62,527 nucleotides of DNA from Gammaproteobacteria bacterium. Its GTDB lineage: Bacteria > Pseudomonadota > Gammaproteobacteria > Steroidobacterales > GCA-2729495. The stretch lies in the NCBI GenBank assembly GCA_024277915.1, contig JAJRUG010000101.1:1-62527 (forward strand). The letters run 5' to 3'. Under the pieces are notes generated by a model. That model was not told the origin of the DNA, searched no databases, and saw only the letters and a program-made list of their open reading frames with translations. Position numbers and translations under genes: made by a program. Positions 43,671 to 53,732 of this stretch are shown here, in pieces; position 1 is the first letter of the stretch; each line of letters begins with the position of its first letter.

Positions 43671-44309
43671 ATGCGTCACATTATAGTGCTCAATTCAAAA
43701 GGTGGTTGTGGAAAAAGCACCATAGCGACCAACCTTGCCGCATATTACGCGACACAGGACAAGAAGGTTGCCATTGTGGATTACGATCCGCAGGCTTCTT
43801 CGCTGGACTGGGTGGACCGGCGCCCTGCTTCTCGCCCGGCCGTAATCGCCGTAAATGGTGCTGCAGAAGGCATGAAGCACCTGCCGCGTAATTCTGAGGT
43901 GGTCATCGTAGATGCACCGGCACGCGTCCAGGGCAAGGAGCTGACTGATCTGGTCAGGCATTCGGATACGATTATTGTGCCGATACTGCCTTCCAGTATT
44001 GATATTCAAGCAGCCGGCAGGTTCATCACGGAGCTCAAGCAGGTTGGCAAAGTAGAGCGCAAGCAGGCGAAAGTCGCTGTGATAGCTAACCGGGTGCGCA
44101 TGAATACGTTGATTTTCGATGAACTCGACGAGTATCTGGACAAGCTCCGGGTCCCCTACGTCGCCGCATTTAGAGAAGCCCAGAACTACATTCGGGCTTA
44201 TACGCGGGGTCTGGGTGTATGCGAACTCCCTGAGTACCTTGCATGGCCGGACTGGGAAGAGTGGGAGCCGCTGCTAAAGTGGCTGAAGAGCAAGCGTAGC
44301 CAGCCCTGA
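43671..44309 (+). CDS. ParA/MinD-family ATPase, orphan
   Basis: 212 residues. Deviant Walker A 'SKGGCGKSTIATNLA' near the N-terminus (both signature Lys), 'VDYDPQASSLDW' and Walker B-like 'VVIVDAPAR'. The C-terminal part holds 'VIANRVRMNTL' and ends with an aromatic-rich 'EYLAWPDWEEWEPLLKWL'. No ParB or parS-like array is adjacent, so it is not an obvious plasmid partition gene. Proteins of this kind often position cargo or envelope structures. Convergent with hemY, 12 bases apart. Confidence 0.85.
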   Translation: MRHIIVLNSKGGCGKSTIATNLAAYYATQDKKVAIVDYDPQASSLDWVDRRPASRPAVIAVNGAAEGMKHLPRNSEVVIVDAPARVQGKELTDLVRHSDTIIVPILPSSIDIQAAGRFITELKQVGKVERKQAKVAVIANRVRMNTLIFDELDEYLDKLRVPYVAAFREAQNYIRAYTRGLGVCELPEYLAWPDWEEWEPLLKWLKSKRSQP

Positions 44310-44321
44310 GCCCCGGCCTGT

Positions 44322-45527
44322 TCAGTCAGGAGTGTCTGCTTTTAATTGTGGCGTGGTGAGTGTCGTGCCGTGAATCAGCGACAGACCCTGCTGGAAAGCG
44401 TCGGTCGCAGCATCGGGCTCACCCGTCTTGAGCATCAGCTGGCCGAGTTCGTTATAAGCTGCGGGTATCGGGCGAATGGCCAGGCTGGATTCCAGGTAAC
44501 TGCGGGCTTTTCCCCATAGCTGGTTGCGCAGGCATACCCTGCCTGCGGTCAACAGTAGCATCGGATCCTCTGGACGATCGTTGAGCCATGCTTCGGTACG
44601 CCGCAGGTGAGTTGCGGGATCTGTAGTATCAAGCTCACCGTAAAGCAGGATCAGGGTTTCATCCCACTGGTTCTTGAGCGCCTTGCGAATCTCTCCTTCA
44701 ACCAGATCGGTTTCACCGCATTTGATCAATGCCCGAACCCTGGCCGTTATCAGGGTCAGATTCTTGCGCAGGGCTCGGGGAATACGCTGGTAGCATGCTT
44801 CGATTGCTGCCCGATCGGTTCCCCCGGTACGGAGCAGGCCCGCATAGGTCTTGACTGTCCATGATTCCAGCTTGTCTGCTGGCTGCGAACCTTTCTTGCG
44901 CAATGCAGGAAGGATTTTTTCCAATGCCGGCCAGTCTTCTCTTTGCTCATGCAAGCCGGCCAATAATTTCAGTGCCTGGCCGTGATCAGGGTTATCTTCG
45001 AGGATCCGGCTCAGGCTGGCGAGCGCCTGTTCAATTTCACCCGCCTGTAGCTGGAGCTCTGCCTGGGTGAGTAACACGGCATTGGTGGCTGCAGGCTCCT
45101 GCTCGTAAGCCATTTTCAGCCAGTTGTCGCGCCGTTCTGAATCATCCTGCATCTGTGCTGATCTGGCAGCAGCCAGGTAGTTTAATAATGCTGTATCACT
45201 TCGCCGTGCACCTTTGGTGAGCAGGCGTTCCCCCTTGGCAATTTTTCCTTCGGCCAGTGCGATGTATCCTTTGGTTGCCTGCTGTCCGGCACGCCGATCC
45301 CGCATCCGGTTGGCAGCCTCGCCAAGTTGTCGTGGTACCTGCCAAAGGCGGACGATGAAGCGCAGCATCAGGTAGCAGACAGCCAGCAGGAAAACCAGAA
45401 TCGGAACTGACATTTCAATGGCGTAGCCCCTGAAATTGATCAGCACATAGCCGTTATCCTCCAGCAGGAAGTGAGTCGCTATTGAGCCTATGGCCAGGAA
45501 TACAATAATCAGCAGGCCGAGTCTCAC
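44322..45527 (-). CDS. hemY: HemY N-terminal / TPR membrane protein
   Basis: 401 residues. Two N-terminal TM segments ('LGLLIIVFLAIGSIATHFLL' about 3-22 and 'SVPILVFLLAVCYLMLRFIV' about 40-60), the HemY-family linker 'RRAGQQATKGYIALAEGKIAKGE', then TPR-type helices to the end. In enterics hemY follows hemX; its exact role in haem synthesis is unresolved. Coupled to hemX by overlap (45524-45527). Confidence 0.9.
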   Translation of the reverse strand: MRLGLLIIVFLAIGSIATHFLLEDNGYVLINFRGYAIEMSVPILVFLLAVCYLMLRFIVRLWQVPRQLGEAANRMRDRRAGQQATKGYIALAEGKIAKGERLLTKGARRSDTALLNYLAAARSAQMQDDSERRDNWLKMAYEQEPAATNAVLLTQAELQLQAGEIEQALASLSRILEDNPDHGQALKLLAGLHEQREDWPALEKILPALRKKGSQPADKLESWTVKTYAGLLRTGGTDRAAIEACYQRIPRALRKNLTLITARVRALIKCGETDLVEGEIRKALKNQWDETLILLYGELDTTDPATHLRRTEAWLNDRPEDPMLLLTAGRVCLRNQLWGKARSYLESSLAIRPIPAAYNELGQLMLKTGEPDAATDAFQQGLSLIHGTTLTTPQLKADTPD

Positions 45528-46705
45528 GGTAGTGCCGCCTCACCGCCGAGCTGGCGCAATAGTGTCAACGAACCGGAAACATCCGGTGTTTCGGGCGAAA
45601 AATCTGCTGATCTGAGGTTATCAATGGTGCTGATAGTCGCCTGTACACGTGCAGCGCCGGTATCGAAATAGCCGACCAGGCTTGCTCGTACATTGCTCAG
45701 GGCCTGTCGATAGGCTCTGGGTTCATTGCGCAACAGCGCTAACTGCGCCAGCTTGATTTCCAGGCCAAGGTTCTGGATCAGGAGCTGATTTTCTTCAGCT
45801 GATAGCAGAGGTGTGCTTGTCTGTTCACTGGGTTTGATGCTGACAATGCTGGAAAAGGCCTCCCGTATCACTCGTGCGGCTCTTGCCATTCCCGAATCTT
45901 CATCATTGGCAATATCGCTATCCCTGCCAAAACTGTCGGGCACGGTATTTTTCAGTGGCAATTCGGGGAGCTGACGCACCATGCTTTGCAAAGTGAGCAC
46001 GACCCCTTCGGTATCCATGCCAGGAGTTCCCCTGAGCTGCGTGATTTCATCGCTCAGCGTTGCGCGTACCGGCGCCAGAGCCGGATCGGCCAGATCACGC
46101 AGCGTTGCATCGGCCAGCAGCAGAGCCTTTAGTGCGCCATCTGTGTTGCCGACCAGAGATGCCTGGGCATTGGCGATTTGCATATAGTAGGCAGCTTCCG
46201 CCAGCGCCCAGCTGCGCCGGGCACCGTTTTCAATGTTCGGCAGGTTGTCTACGGCCCGTTCCAGCCGGCCAATCCGCAGAGGCAGTTCTTCGATCTGGCG
46301 ACCCTGGCGACCGATACTGCTGGTGAGTTGGCTGGTGGCGGAATTAGCCCGGCCAGACTCTGCGCGGAGCGCTTCGAGTTGTGTTTCAAGCCGGCCCATT
46401 TCAGCTGCCTGCTGCTGTACTTCATCGCCAAGGCTGTTGATGGCCTGTTCCAGGTCGTCTGCCCGGTCTTTCTGCTGAATCCAGTAGAAACCGCCAGCAG
46501 CGGCAATCAGGGCGATAACTCCCAGCAGGAGCAGTGAATTCCTGAGCCCGTTTTTTCTCTGGCTGCTTTCAGGTTCGACCTTCGGCGGTTCGCCGGATGC
46601 AGTATCACCTGTCGCAGAGCCTTTACCCGAAAGGGGATCATTGTTCTCTGAACGGTTATCGGGAGCATCCGGTTCAGCTGAGCCGGGGTTTTGTGTGTCA
46701 TTCAT
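45524..46705 (-). CDS. hemX: HemX family membrane protein
   Basis: 393 residues. Acidic, low-complexity N-terminus (residues 1-50), one TM segment ('NSLLLLGVIALIAAAGGFYWI' about 53-73), a coiled coil ('LEQAINSLGDEVQQQAAEMGRLETQLEALRAE' region), then the HemX domain with 'RRSWALAEAAYYMQIANAQA' features. Often labelled uroporphyrinogen III methyltransferase, but no such catalytic domain is visible. hemC and hemD, which normally stand just upstream of hemX, are not present: algR ends 98 bases away. Confidence 0.9.
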   Translation of the reverse strand: MNDTQNPGSAEPDAPDNRSENNDPLSGKGSATGDTASGEPPKVEPESSQRKNGLRNSLLLLGVIALIAAAGGFYWIQQKDRADDLEQAINSLGDEVQQQAAEMGRLETQLEALRAESGRANSATSQLTSSIGRQGRQIEELPLRIGRLERAVDNLPNIENGARRSWALAEAAYYMQIANAQASLVGNTDGALKALLLADATLRDLADPALAPVRATLSDEITQLRGTPGMDTEGVVLTLQSMVRQLPELPLKNTVPDSFGRDSDIANDEDSGMARAARVIREAFSSIVSIKPSEQTSTPLLSAEENQLLIQNLGLEIKLAQLALLRNEPRAYRQALSNVRASLVGYFDTGAARVQATISTIDNLRSADFSPETPDVSGSLTLLRQLGGEAALP

Positions 46706-46803
46706 GATTCATGACGTCATCTTGCCGCTAAACACAGCTTATTTTGCCAGTGATCAGCCGGTTGTAGTAGTAAATTTCGATGATCCACGAGCTGTCAGCA
46801 GTA

Positions 46804-47553
46804 TCAAGTCCCGGTTTTGAGCTGCTGTCTGAGGTTCGTGAGGTGTCTCCGGCTCACGGGCAGAGGCTGCCGGGAATGCTGCAGCCAAAGTTCATATCCA
46901 CCGTCGCTACATTTTTCCAGCCGTTCCAGGTAGGCAACTGCTGCCAGGGCGTTTCGGTGGGTACGAATAAACATATCTCCAAATTCAGCGGCGAGGTTCT
47001 TCAATGACTCATCGAGCAGGTCTTCACCATTACGATGACATACCCGAACATATTTTTGATCTGCCTGAATAGAAAGTATCTGATCGACAGGAATCAACTT
47101 CAGGTTTTCTCCGTTGCGAACGCAGATATTACTCCGGGTTGGCGCCGCTGATTCTGTGGCCAGCTGTCGCAGCGCTTGTTTTCCCAGTCGGGATGCATGG
47201 CGCAGGGCGTCGAACAGTCGTTCACGACGTACCGGCTTGAGCAGGTAGCCGATGGCGCGTGCCTCGAAGGCTTCTATGGCGTATTGGTCATAAGCTGTTG
47301 TGAAAATAACAGCAGGGCCGGAATCCAGTGTGGCCAGGTGGCGGGCAGCTTCGATGCCATCCATTTCCGGCATACGGATATCCATCAGTAATATATCCGG
47401 GCGCAGCTGTTTGCATAGCTCCAGAGCTTCATGCCCGTGTCCGGCCTCACCGACTACCCGCCATTCACTTTGCTCATCAAGTAATCTGCACAGCCTCTCC
47501 CTGGCGTGAGGCTCGTCATCGGTAACCAGAACTTTGCATACTGCTGTTGTCAT
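46804..47553 (-). CDS. algR: LytTR response regulator, AlgR-like
   Basis: 249 residues. Receiver domain with acidic pair near residues 12-14 and phospho-acceptor Asp58 in 'ILLMDIRMPEMDG'; 'TTAYDQYAIEAFEA-AIGYLLKP' follows; C-terminal LytTR DNA-binding domain from about 145 ('ILSIQADQKYVRVCHRNGEDLLDESLKNL' region, 'FIRTHRNALA'). Pairs with the kinase directly upstream (3-base gap). In Pseudomonas AlgR regulates alginate, type IV pili and virulence; here control of the pili is a guess. Confidence 0.9.
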   Translation of the reverse strand: MTTAVCKVLVTDDEPHARERLCRLLDEQSEWRVVGEAGHGHEALELCKQLRPDILLMDIRMPEMDGIEAARHLATLDSGPAVIFTTAYDQYAIEAFEARAIGYLLKPVRRERLFDALRHASRLGKQALRQLATESAAPTRSNICVRNGENLKLIPVDQILSIQADQKYVRVCHRNGEDLLDESLKNLAAEFGDMFIRTHRNALAAVAYLERLEKCSDGGYELWLQHSRQPLPVSRRHLTNLRQQLKTGT

Positions 47554-47556
47554 GGA

Positions 47557-48660
47557 TCAATCCGTGTAGGGAAAGCCGATAGTGACCTGATAGTTTTCAC
47601 CGGTGTCCGTTACCTCCAGACTGGCCCGGTGACCAAATGCCAGTTTCAGTCGCTCATGGATGTTGGTCATCGCCATGTTGTTGCCGGATCGTTGCGACGA
47701 AGCTCCTGAGCGGGTTACAGGGTTTGAAACAGTCACATAGACCATTTTATCATCCACTTTTCCTTTGATTGTCACTACCCCGGGTTCCGACAATAGTTCC
47801 ACGCCATGATAGATGGCATTTTCCAGCAGTGGCTGGATGGTAAGTGCCGGTATCCGTGCGCTCATCGGAAGTCCATCAATATCCCACTGTACGATCAGTC
47901 GCTCACCCAGCCTTTGTTGCTCCATACGCTGGTATATTCGCGTGGTTTCGAGCTCCTGCCTGATGACCGTATTCTTGTCGGAAACATTGAGTGAGGCTCT
48001 GAATAAATCTGCGAGGTCTTCCACGGCTTCTTCCGCAGCTGCGGGGTTGGTTCGTGTCAGTGCAGCGATTGTATTCATGCTGTTGAAAAGAAAGTGTGGT
48101 CGTATCCGCGCCTGCAGTGCCTGTATCCGCGCCTCGGCTTCACGTTCTACGTTCTTCTGCCATTGGTCATTGATATAGAAATAGCGCAGAGCCAGGGAAA
48201 TAATAATAATCCCCACCGCAATATTTCTCGACAGGAAAAAGAGGTGATTAGACGGGAACCATCCAGTTGCATCTCCGGTGACCGGTGGTTCCCAGAGGTA
48301 TCCCAGCCAGTAGATTATTTCGGAAACCAGCACAATGTTCAGGGAAACAGCCAGTATCGTCAGGATTGTCGCAACGGGCGTAGAAAATCCCGCCAGCCAG
48401 AATCGGATCCTGCACAGTAAAGCGGCGGTGGTCAGGCCCATCCAGAGGAAAAGAAGGGATGTTCGGGCCAGTTCACCAAAGAAAAGCGCCCAGCTCGCTT
48501 CACCTGCCAGTGTGAGAACAATGGCACCCAGCTCCGAAATCAGTACCACCCCCAGTACCGCCAGTGGCGTACAAAGATCGGGCAGGTAGAAAGAATCCGG
48601 GCTGGCCTGGCTGTCTGGCCCGGACAAGGGGTTACTCGCCACACCACTCCAAAACCGCAT
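47557..48660 (-). CDS. algZ: LytS-type sensor histidine kinase, AlgZ/FimS-like
   Basis: 367 residues. Four or more TM segments in the first ~160 residues, then a His_kinase domain with the H-box 'RPHFLFNSMNTIAALTRTNP' given in parts (PHFLFNSMN), and a degenerate ATPase region ('IQPLLENAIYHGV', 'NNMAMTNIHERLKLAFG'). Partner of the AlgR-like regulator. The start at 48660 overlaps the DUF4124 gene by 29 bases; a GTG a few codons in would shorten this. Confidence 0.88.
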   Translation of the reverse strand: MRFWSGVASNPLSGPDSQASPDSFYLPDLCTPLAVLGVVLISELGAIVLTLAGEASWALFFGELARTSLLFLWMGLTTAALLCRIRFWLAGFSTPVATILTILAVSLNIVLVSEIIYWLGYLWEPPVTGDATGWFPSNHLFFLSRNIAVGIIIISLALRYFYINDQWQKNVEREAEARIQALQARIRPHFLFNSMNTIAALTRTNPAAAEEAVEDLADLFRASLNVSDKNTVIRQELETTRIYQRMEQQRLGERLIVQWDIDGLPMSARIPALTIQPLLENAIYHGVELLSEPGVVTIKGKVDDKMVYVTVSNPVTRSGASSQRSGNNMAMTNIHERLKLAFGHRASLEVTDTGENYQVTIGFPYTD

Positions 48661-49135
48661 TACCTGCTTCTACTTGTGCAGCATCAAGCTCCGTGTCGGT
48701 CAGATATACACGCTCGCCGTCAGCATCGAGTTTGTAGAGTTTAAATGCATCGTAATATTTTTGCTGTGTACGGCGCGCCTGTTCACAGTTTGCCTGACGC
48801 TGTTTTGCGAGCTCTGCTTGTTCTCCCTTCTCGATAGCAGCATCTTCAGCTTGTCGCACCGCGCTTTTTCTTGCTGCTTCACTCGCTTCTGCTCGATTGG
48901 CCAGCAGAGATTGAACAGCGTCCTTGTCTGTTCGTCTGGAGCTTATAGCAAGCTGTTCAGCTTCCCCTGTTGCCGGCGGGATGTCGGTGTAATGAGGTGT
49001 TCCATTTTCATCGACCCATTTGTAGACGCTCGATTCCTGGGCTCCGGCAGGCAGGCACATCAATAATCCTGACAGCAAACCGACCGAGAACAATCTGCTG
49101 GCCGGGATAACGGCACAACGATTCGGGAGTTTCAT
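48632..49135 (-). CDS. DUF4124 domain exported protein
   Basis: 167 residues. Signal peptide ending at 'PAGAQ', then the DUF4124 segment 'VYKWVDENGTPHYTDIPP', followed by a charged helical region rich in Ala, Glu and Gln and two further Cys. The ATG at 49135 is preferred because GAGG lies nine bases upstream; the ATG three codons earlier would sit on top of it. Periplasmic by prediction; function unknown. It overlaps algZ on the same strand. Confidence 0.8.
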   Translation of the reverse strand: MKLPNRCAVIPASRLFSVGLLSGLLMCLPAGAQESSVYKWVDENGTPHYTDIPPATGEAEQLAISSRRTDKDAVQSLLANRAEASEAARKSAVRQAEDAAIEKGEQAELAKQRQANCEQARRTQQKYYDAFKLYKLDADGERVYLTDTELDAAQVEAGNAVLEWCGE

Positions 49136-49157
49136 GATTGGCATCCTCTGTGGAATC

Positions 49158-49186
49158 GGGATTGACGGACACTGTCCGCCAATCCC
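49158..49186 (-). terminator. Hairpin between amtB and the DUF4124 gene
   Basis: GGGATTG (49158-49164) pairs with CAATCCC (49180-49186), then one mismatch, then CGGAC/GTCCG around a 3-base loop. No T-run on either strand. It lies downstream of amtB and in the leader of the next gene on the minus strand, so it may be a weak terminator or a 5' structure. Confidence 0.35.
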
Positions 49187-49335
49187 ATATGACCCGGAAT
49201 TATGCCACCTTATGGTTTCAAATTGCGTTGACCGGGTTCACGTTCGCAGAGTAGTTGTAATACATTGAATAACAAAAAGATTTTGTGTATTCCGTGGGCA
49301 CTGTTTATGGCCAATTTTACATACTTCGGTTTTAT

Positions 49336-50598
49336 CTACTCCGGTGCCTCGGCGAATTCAGGGTAGGCTTCAAGCCCGCATTCACCGATGTCGACACCTT
49401 CGTATTCCTCTTCTTCTGACACGCGAATACCGACTACAGAATCAATGAGTTTCCACAGGGCGAAGCTGGTACCAAACACCCAGGTAAATATCACGGTAAT
49501 GCCGATGAGCTGGATGCCCAGTTGTGTCAGGATTCCGGGTTCGTGGTTACTGATCACAACGGCAAGCAATCCCCAGATGCCGACGATGCCGTGAACAGAA
49601 ATTGCACCTACCGGATCATCAATTTTGAATTTCCTGTCCATCATGACAATTGTTGGTACCACAATCAGGCCGCCCACGATACCGATGAATGTCGCCAGCA
49701 GTGGTGTGGGTGTCAGGGGCTCCGCAGTAATTGCCACCAGTCCGGCCAGTGCACCGTTGAGCGCCATGGTCAGGTCTGCTTTGCCGAACCAGATTCGGGC
49801 CAGCAGTAGTGCAGCTATCAGTCCACCTGCTGCCGCCATATTGGTATTAACGAATATTCGCGCGACGTCGTTGGCGTCGCCGACACTGGAAAGGGTGAGC
49901 TGTGATCCTCCATTAAAGCCGAACCAGCCAAGCCAAAGAATCAGCATGCCCAGCGTCGCCAACGGAAGGTTGCAGCCGGGGATGGCCTGCACGCCTCCAT
50001 CTGATCGGTACTTGCCCTTCCGTGGTCCCAGTATCATCACACCAGCGAGCGCGGCAGCAGCACCACACATATGTACGACACCAGATCCGGCAAAATCCTG
50101 GAAGCCTATTCCATCAAGGAAGCCTCCCCCCCATTTCCAGTATCCCTGTACCGGATAAATGAACCCGGTGAGCACGACTGCAAATGCAAAAAATGCCCAT
50201 AGTTTCATGCGCTCGGCAACAGCCCCCGACACAATCGACATCGCCGTGGCGACAAATACGACCTGGAAGAAAAAATCGGCAAGATTGGAATAGTAGGGTG
50301 CGTCGCCGCCGCCCGCCAATACTGCTTCAACACTGTTATCAGCACCTGAAAGAATACTGATACCAGGCAGCCAGCCATTACCGGCACCGTACATGATGCC
50401 GTAGCCGGAGATCATGTACATGATGCAGGCGATCGCATACAGGCCGATATTCTTGGTTAATATTTCAGCGGTGTTTTTCGCCCGAACCAGCCCTGCTTCA
50501 AGCATCGTGAAGCCTGCCGCCATCCACATTACCAGTGCGCCACACACCAGAAAATAGAAGGTGTCCAGGGCGTAACTGAGTTCCATTACTCCATCCAC
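49336..50598 (-). CDS. amtB: Ammonium transporter
   Basis: 420 residues, eleven TM segments expected. 'MWMAAGFTMLEAGLVRAKNT' near the N-terminus, and the pore His pair in 'GSGVVHMCGA' and 'AISVHGIVGIWG' are present. The GTG at 50598 is chosen because AAGGAG lies eight bases upstream; an internal ATG at 50586 is a weaker alternative. The C-terminal tail carries acidic 'SEEEEYEGVDIGECGLEAYPE', typical of GlnK-regulated AmtB. 43 bases after glnK; PII binding gates the channel. Confidence 0.96.
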   Translation of the reverse strand: MDGVMELSYALDTFYFLVCGALVMWMAAGFTMLEAGLVRAKNTAEILTKNIGLYAIACIMYMISGYGIMYGAGNGWLPGISILSGADNSVEAVLAGGGDAPYYSNLADFFFQVVFVATAMSIVSGAVAERMKLWAFFAFAVVLTGFIYPVQGYWKWGGGFLDGIGFQDFAGSGVVHMCGAAAALAGVMILGPRKGKYRSDGGVQAIPGCNLPLATLGMLILWLGWFGFNGGSQLTLSSVGDANDVARIFVNTNMAAAGGLIAALLLARIWFGKADLTMALNGALAGLVAITAEPLTPTPLLATFIGIVGGLIVVPTIVMMDRKFKIDDPVGAISVHGIVGIWGLLAVVISNHEPGILTQLGIQLIGITVIFTWVFGTSFALWKLIDSVVGIRVSEEEEYEGVDIGECGLEAYPEFAEAPE

Positions 50599-50641
50599 TT
50601 CGTTTACTCCTTAAAATTCAGTAATTTACTTAAACAGCCTC

Positions 50642-51629
<988 letters not shown>

Positions 51630-51714
51630 GTTTCCCCCCTTAACAGGTATTGCGATAAGTTGATGCCGGCGTCACTATTTGGATAGTTTTATTGGACGGC
51701 GACCTGGCGTATAA

Positions 51715-51730
51715 AGCAGTTTCCGTGCCA
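51715..51730 (-). promoter_or_regulatory. Sigma-54 promoter of torF-like-glnK-amtB
   Basis: On the minus strand the sequence reads TGGCACGGAAACTGCT, matching the consensus TGGCACG-N4-TTGCW at all but one position, with GG and GC exactly ten bases apart. The start would be near 51703, about 75 bases before the ATG of the porin. Upstream there is a CCTGG/CCAGG inverted repeat (51794-51810) and a TGCACC half-site (51825-51830) that could belong to an NtrC site, the latter being weak. Confidence 0.8.
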
Positions 51731-51890
51731 GAAATTTTAAGTTTCAGGAATTCAGGGGCTTGCAGATTACGGGGCACCGTTTCGATGATGTAGCCTGGTT
51801 TATATCCAGGAAATTGCGGGGTAATGCACCACAGCAGGGCGGTTTTGTCGGTGTTTGCCATTGAATGAGGCAACTAGAGCAGAGGTTAAC

Positions 51891-52151
51891 GTGGAAAGAG
51901 AAATGATCAGTGATCTGGCCAGAAATCTGGCCGCCAGTGTTCGGGGCGTGATGCCCGATGGTTTACGAGATGCCCAGACGGATCTTGAGCAGAACTTCAA
52001 AGCAGTACTCAAGTCTTCGCTGGAAAACATGGAACTGGTGACGCGAGAGGAATTTGATGTTCAGAGACGGGTGCTTGAGCGTACCCGGGAAAAGCTCACT
52101 CGGTTGGAGGCAGAGCTGGCAGCTTTGCAGGGTTCGAACAACGATAGCTAG
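51891..52151 (+). CDS. ubiK: Ubiquinone biosynthesis accessory factor UbiK
   Basis: 86 residues. BMFP-family small coiled-coil protein: 'ISDLARNLAASV', amphipathic middle, then 'LVTREEFDVQRRVLERTREKL' which is the family signature (shown in pieces as TREEFDVQ and RTREKL), ending in a Glu/Leu coil. The GTG at 51891 follows AGAGG at six bases; the ATG at 51903 is the alternative and matches the E. coli N-terminus. Trimeric partner of UbiJ in the Ubi complex. Divergent from the porin gene. Confidence 0.9.
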   Translation: MEREMISDLARNLAASVRGVMPDGLRDAQTDLEQNFKAVLKSSLENMELVTREEFDVQRRVLERTREKLTRLEAELAALQGSNNDS

Positions 52152-52183
52152 CTGATTTCTGCGGTCATTGCTGTTGCGATAAG

Positions 52184-53692
52184 ATGGTGATGCAGCTCGC
52201 AACGGTGCTGACCCGTGCCCAGGCAGGCATGGCTGCGCCCCAGGTGACGATAGAAGTCAGTATTACCGGCGGTCTGCCGGCATTGGGCATTGTCGGATTG
52301 GTGGAAACGGCGGTTCGCGAGAGCCGCCAGCGTGTCCGTGCAGCCATCGAGCAGTCAGGCTTCAGGTTTCCAGACGGCAGGGTTACGGTCAACCTGGCTC
52401 CAGGCGATTTGCCAAAAAGTGGCAGCCGGTTCGATCTGGCGATCGCGATTGCCATACTGGCTGGCACAGGACAAATCCCAGCCACCCGTCTCGATCACTA
52501 CGAGTTTCTCGGTGAGCTGGCATTTTCCGGGGGTCTACGCCCGGTCACCGGCATACTTTCAGCACTGATACAGACTAAAAGTGCAGCGCGGATCTGCATC
52601 ATTCCTGCCGGCTGTGCCCGGGAAGCTGCGTTGGTGGATGCAGAACATATCTTGCTTGCCGATCACCTGCTTGATGTCGTGCGACATTTGCAGGGGGAGC
52701 ATCGGCTCTCCTGCGGAAATCCCGTTGATTATCCTGTTGCCCGGCTGGTTGAAGATCTGGCAGATGTGAACGGACAACATCAGGCGAGAAGAGCGCTGGA
52801 AATAGCAGCAGCAGGTGGTCACAATCTGTTGATGATCGGGCCACCCGGCACTGGCAAAAGCATGCTTGCCCGTCGTTTGCCCGGGCTGCTGCCGGGCATG
52901 ACCAGCGATGAATCACTGGAAACAGCCGCTGTATATTCCCTGCTTGGGGCTATTCCTGAAAAGCTGTGGTGCCGACGACCTTTCCGTGCGCCGCATCACA
53001 CCGCATCTGCTGTAGCACTGGTTGGTGGCGGCAGTAATCCACGGCCCGGGGAGATATCTCTGGCACACAATGGTGTGTTGTTTCTGGACGAGCTGCCGGA
53101 ATATTCCCGCCCGGTTCTGGAGACATTGCGAGAGCCGCTCGAATTCGGGCGCGTATCGATATCAAGAGCCAGTGGTACAGTAGAGTTTCCCTGCCGGTTT
53201 CAATTAATCGCAGCGATGAATCCATGTCCCTGCGGGTTTTCCGGGGACCCAAAACATATGTGCCGGTGCAGTCCTGATCGTGTCCGGCAATACCGGCACC
53301 GGATATCGGGGCCCTTTCTTGATCGCATTGATATGCGTCTGATGCTGAGCCGCGAAATGATGCCCCGGTTTGACGAAGACACAGCGATCAATGAATCATC
53401 AGAGATAGTTCGTGGCCGGGTGGAGGAGGCAGTCAGTTTGCAGCGCCGTCGGTCAGATTGTCTTAATGCACATCTCGACGAAGCGGCAATGAGGCAGTGG
53501 TGTAGCCCGGATGCACAGGGGCGCAAAGTGTTGCAGAAGGCTTCTGATCATTTTGCATTATCAGGCCGGGCGCGGGCCAGCGCGCTGCGCGTTGCCCGCA
53601 CCATTGCAGATCTTTCTCACTGTGCTGATATCGGGGTGCGTCAAATGACAGAGGCTCTTGCATTAAGAGCAGACCGTGCACCCGGTGATTAA
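52184..53692 (+). CDS. comM: ComM/YifB family Mg-chelatase-like AAA+ ATPase
   Basis: 502 residues. N-terminal Lon-protease-like fold domain ('VEVSITGGLPALGIVGL', 'VNLAPGDLPKSGSRFDLAIA'), AAA+ core with Walker A 'GPPGTGKSMLAR', Walker B 'VLFLDELPE', and sensor regions; Cys motif 'NPCPCG--GDP--MCRCS' around residues 345-365; C-terminal Mg_chelatase_C helices. Hexameric helicase that promotes branch migration during natural transformation. With the pilus genes in the window this hints at competence but does not prove it. Confidence 0.93.
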   Translation: MVMQLATVLTRAQAGMAAPQVTIEVSITGGLPALGIVGLVETAVRESRQRVRAAIEQSGFRFPDGRVTVNLAPGDLPKSGSRFDLAIAIAILAGTGQIPATRLDHYEFLGELAFSGGLRPVTGILSALIQTKSAARICIIPAGCAREAALVDAEHILLADHLLDVVRHLQGEHRLSCGNPVDYPVARLVEDLADVNGQHQARRALEIAAAGGHNLLMIGPPGTGKSMLARRLPGLLPGMTSDESLETAAVYSLLGAIPEKLWCRRPFRAPHHTASAVALVGGGSNPRPGEISLAHNGVLFLDELPEYSRPVLETLREPLEFGRVSISRASGTVEFPCRFQLIAAMNPCPCGFSGDPKHMCRCSPDRVRQYRHRISGPFLDRIDMRLMLSREMMPRFDEDTAINESSEIVRGRVEEAVSLQRRRSDCLNAHLDEAAMRQWCSPDAQGRKVLQKASDHFALSGRARASALRVARTIADLSHCADIGVRQMTEALALRADRAPGD

Positions 53693-53732
53693 CCCCAAGA
53701 AACAACCCCTGGGATCAATCAGGAGCTGGAAT

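Noticed and set aside
45524-46705. HemX as uroporphyrinogen III C-methyltransferase
   Set aside because: The name is common in databases but no SAM-methyltransferase motifs are present; it is a membrane coiled-coil protein.
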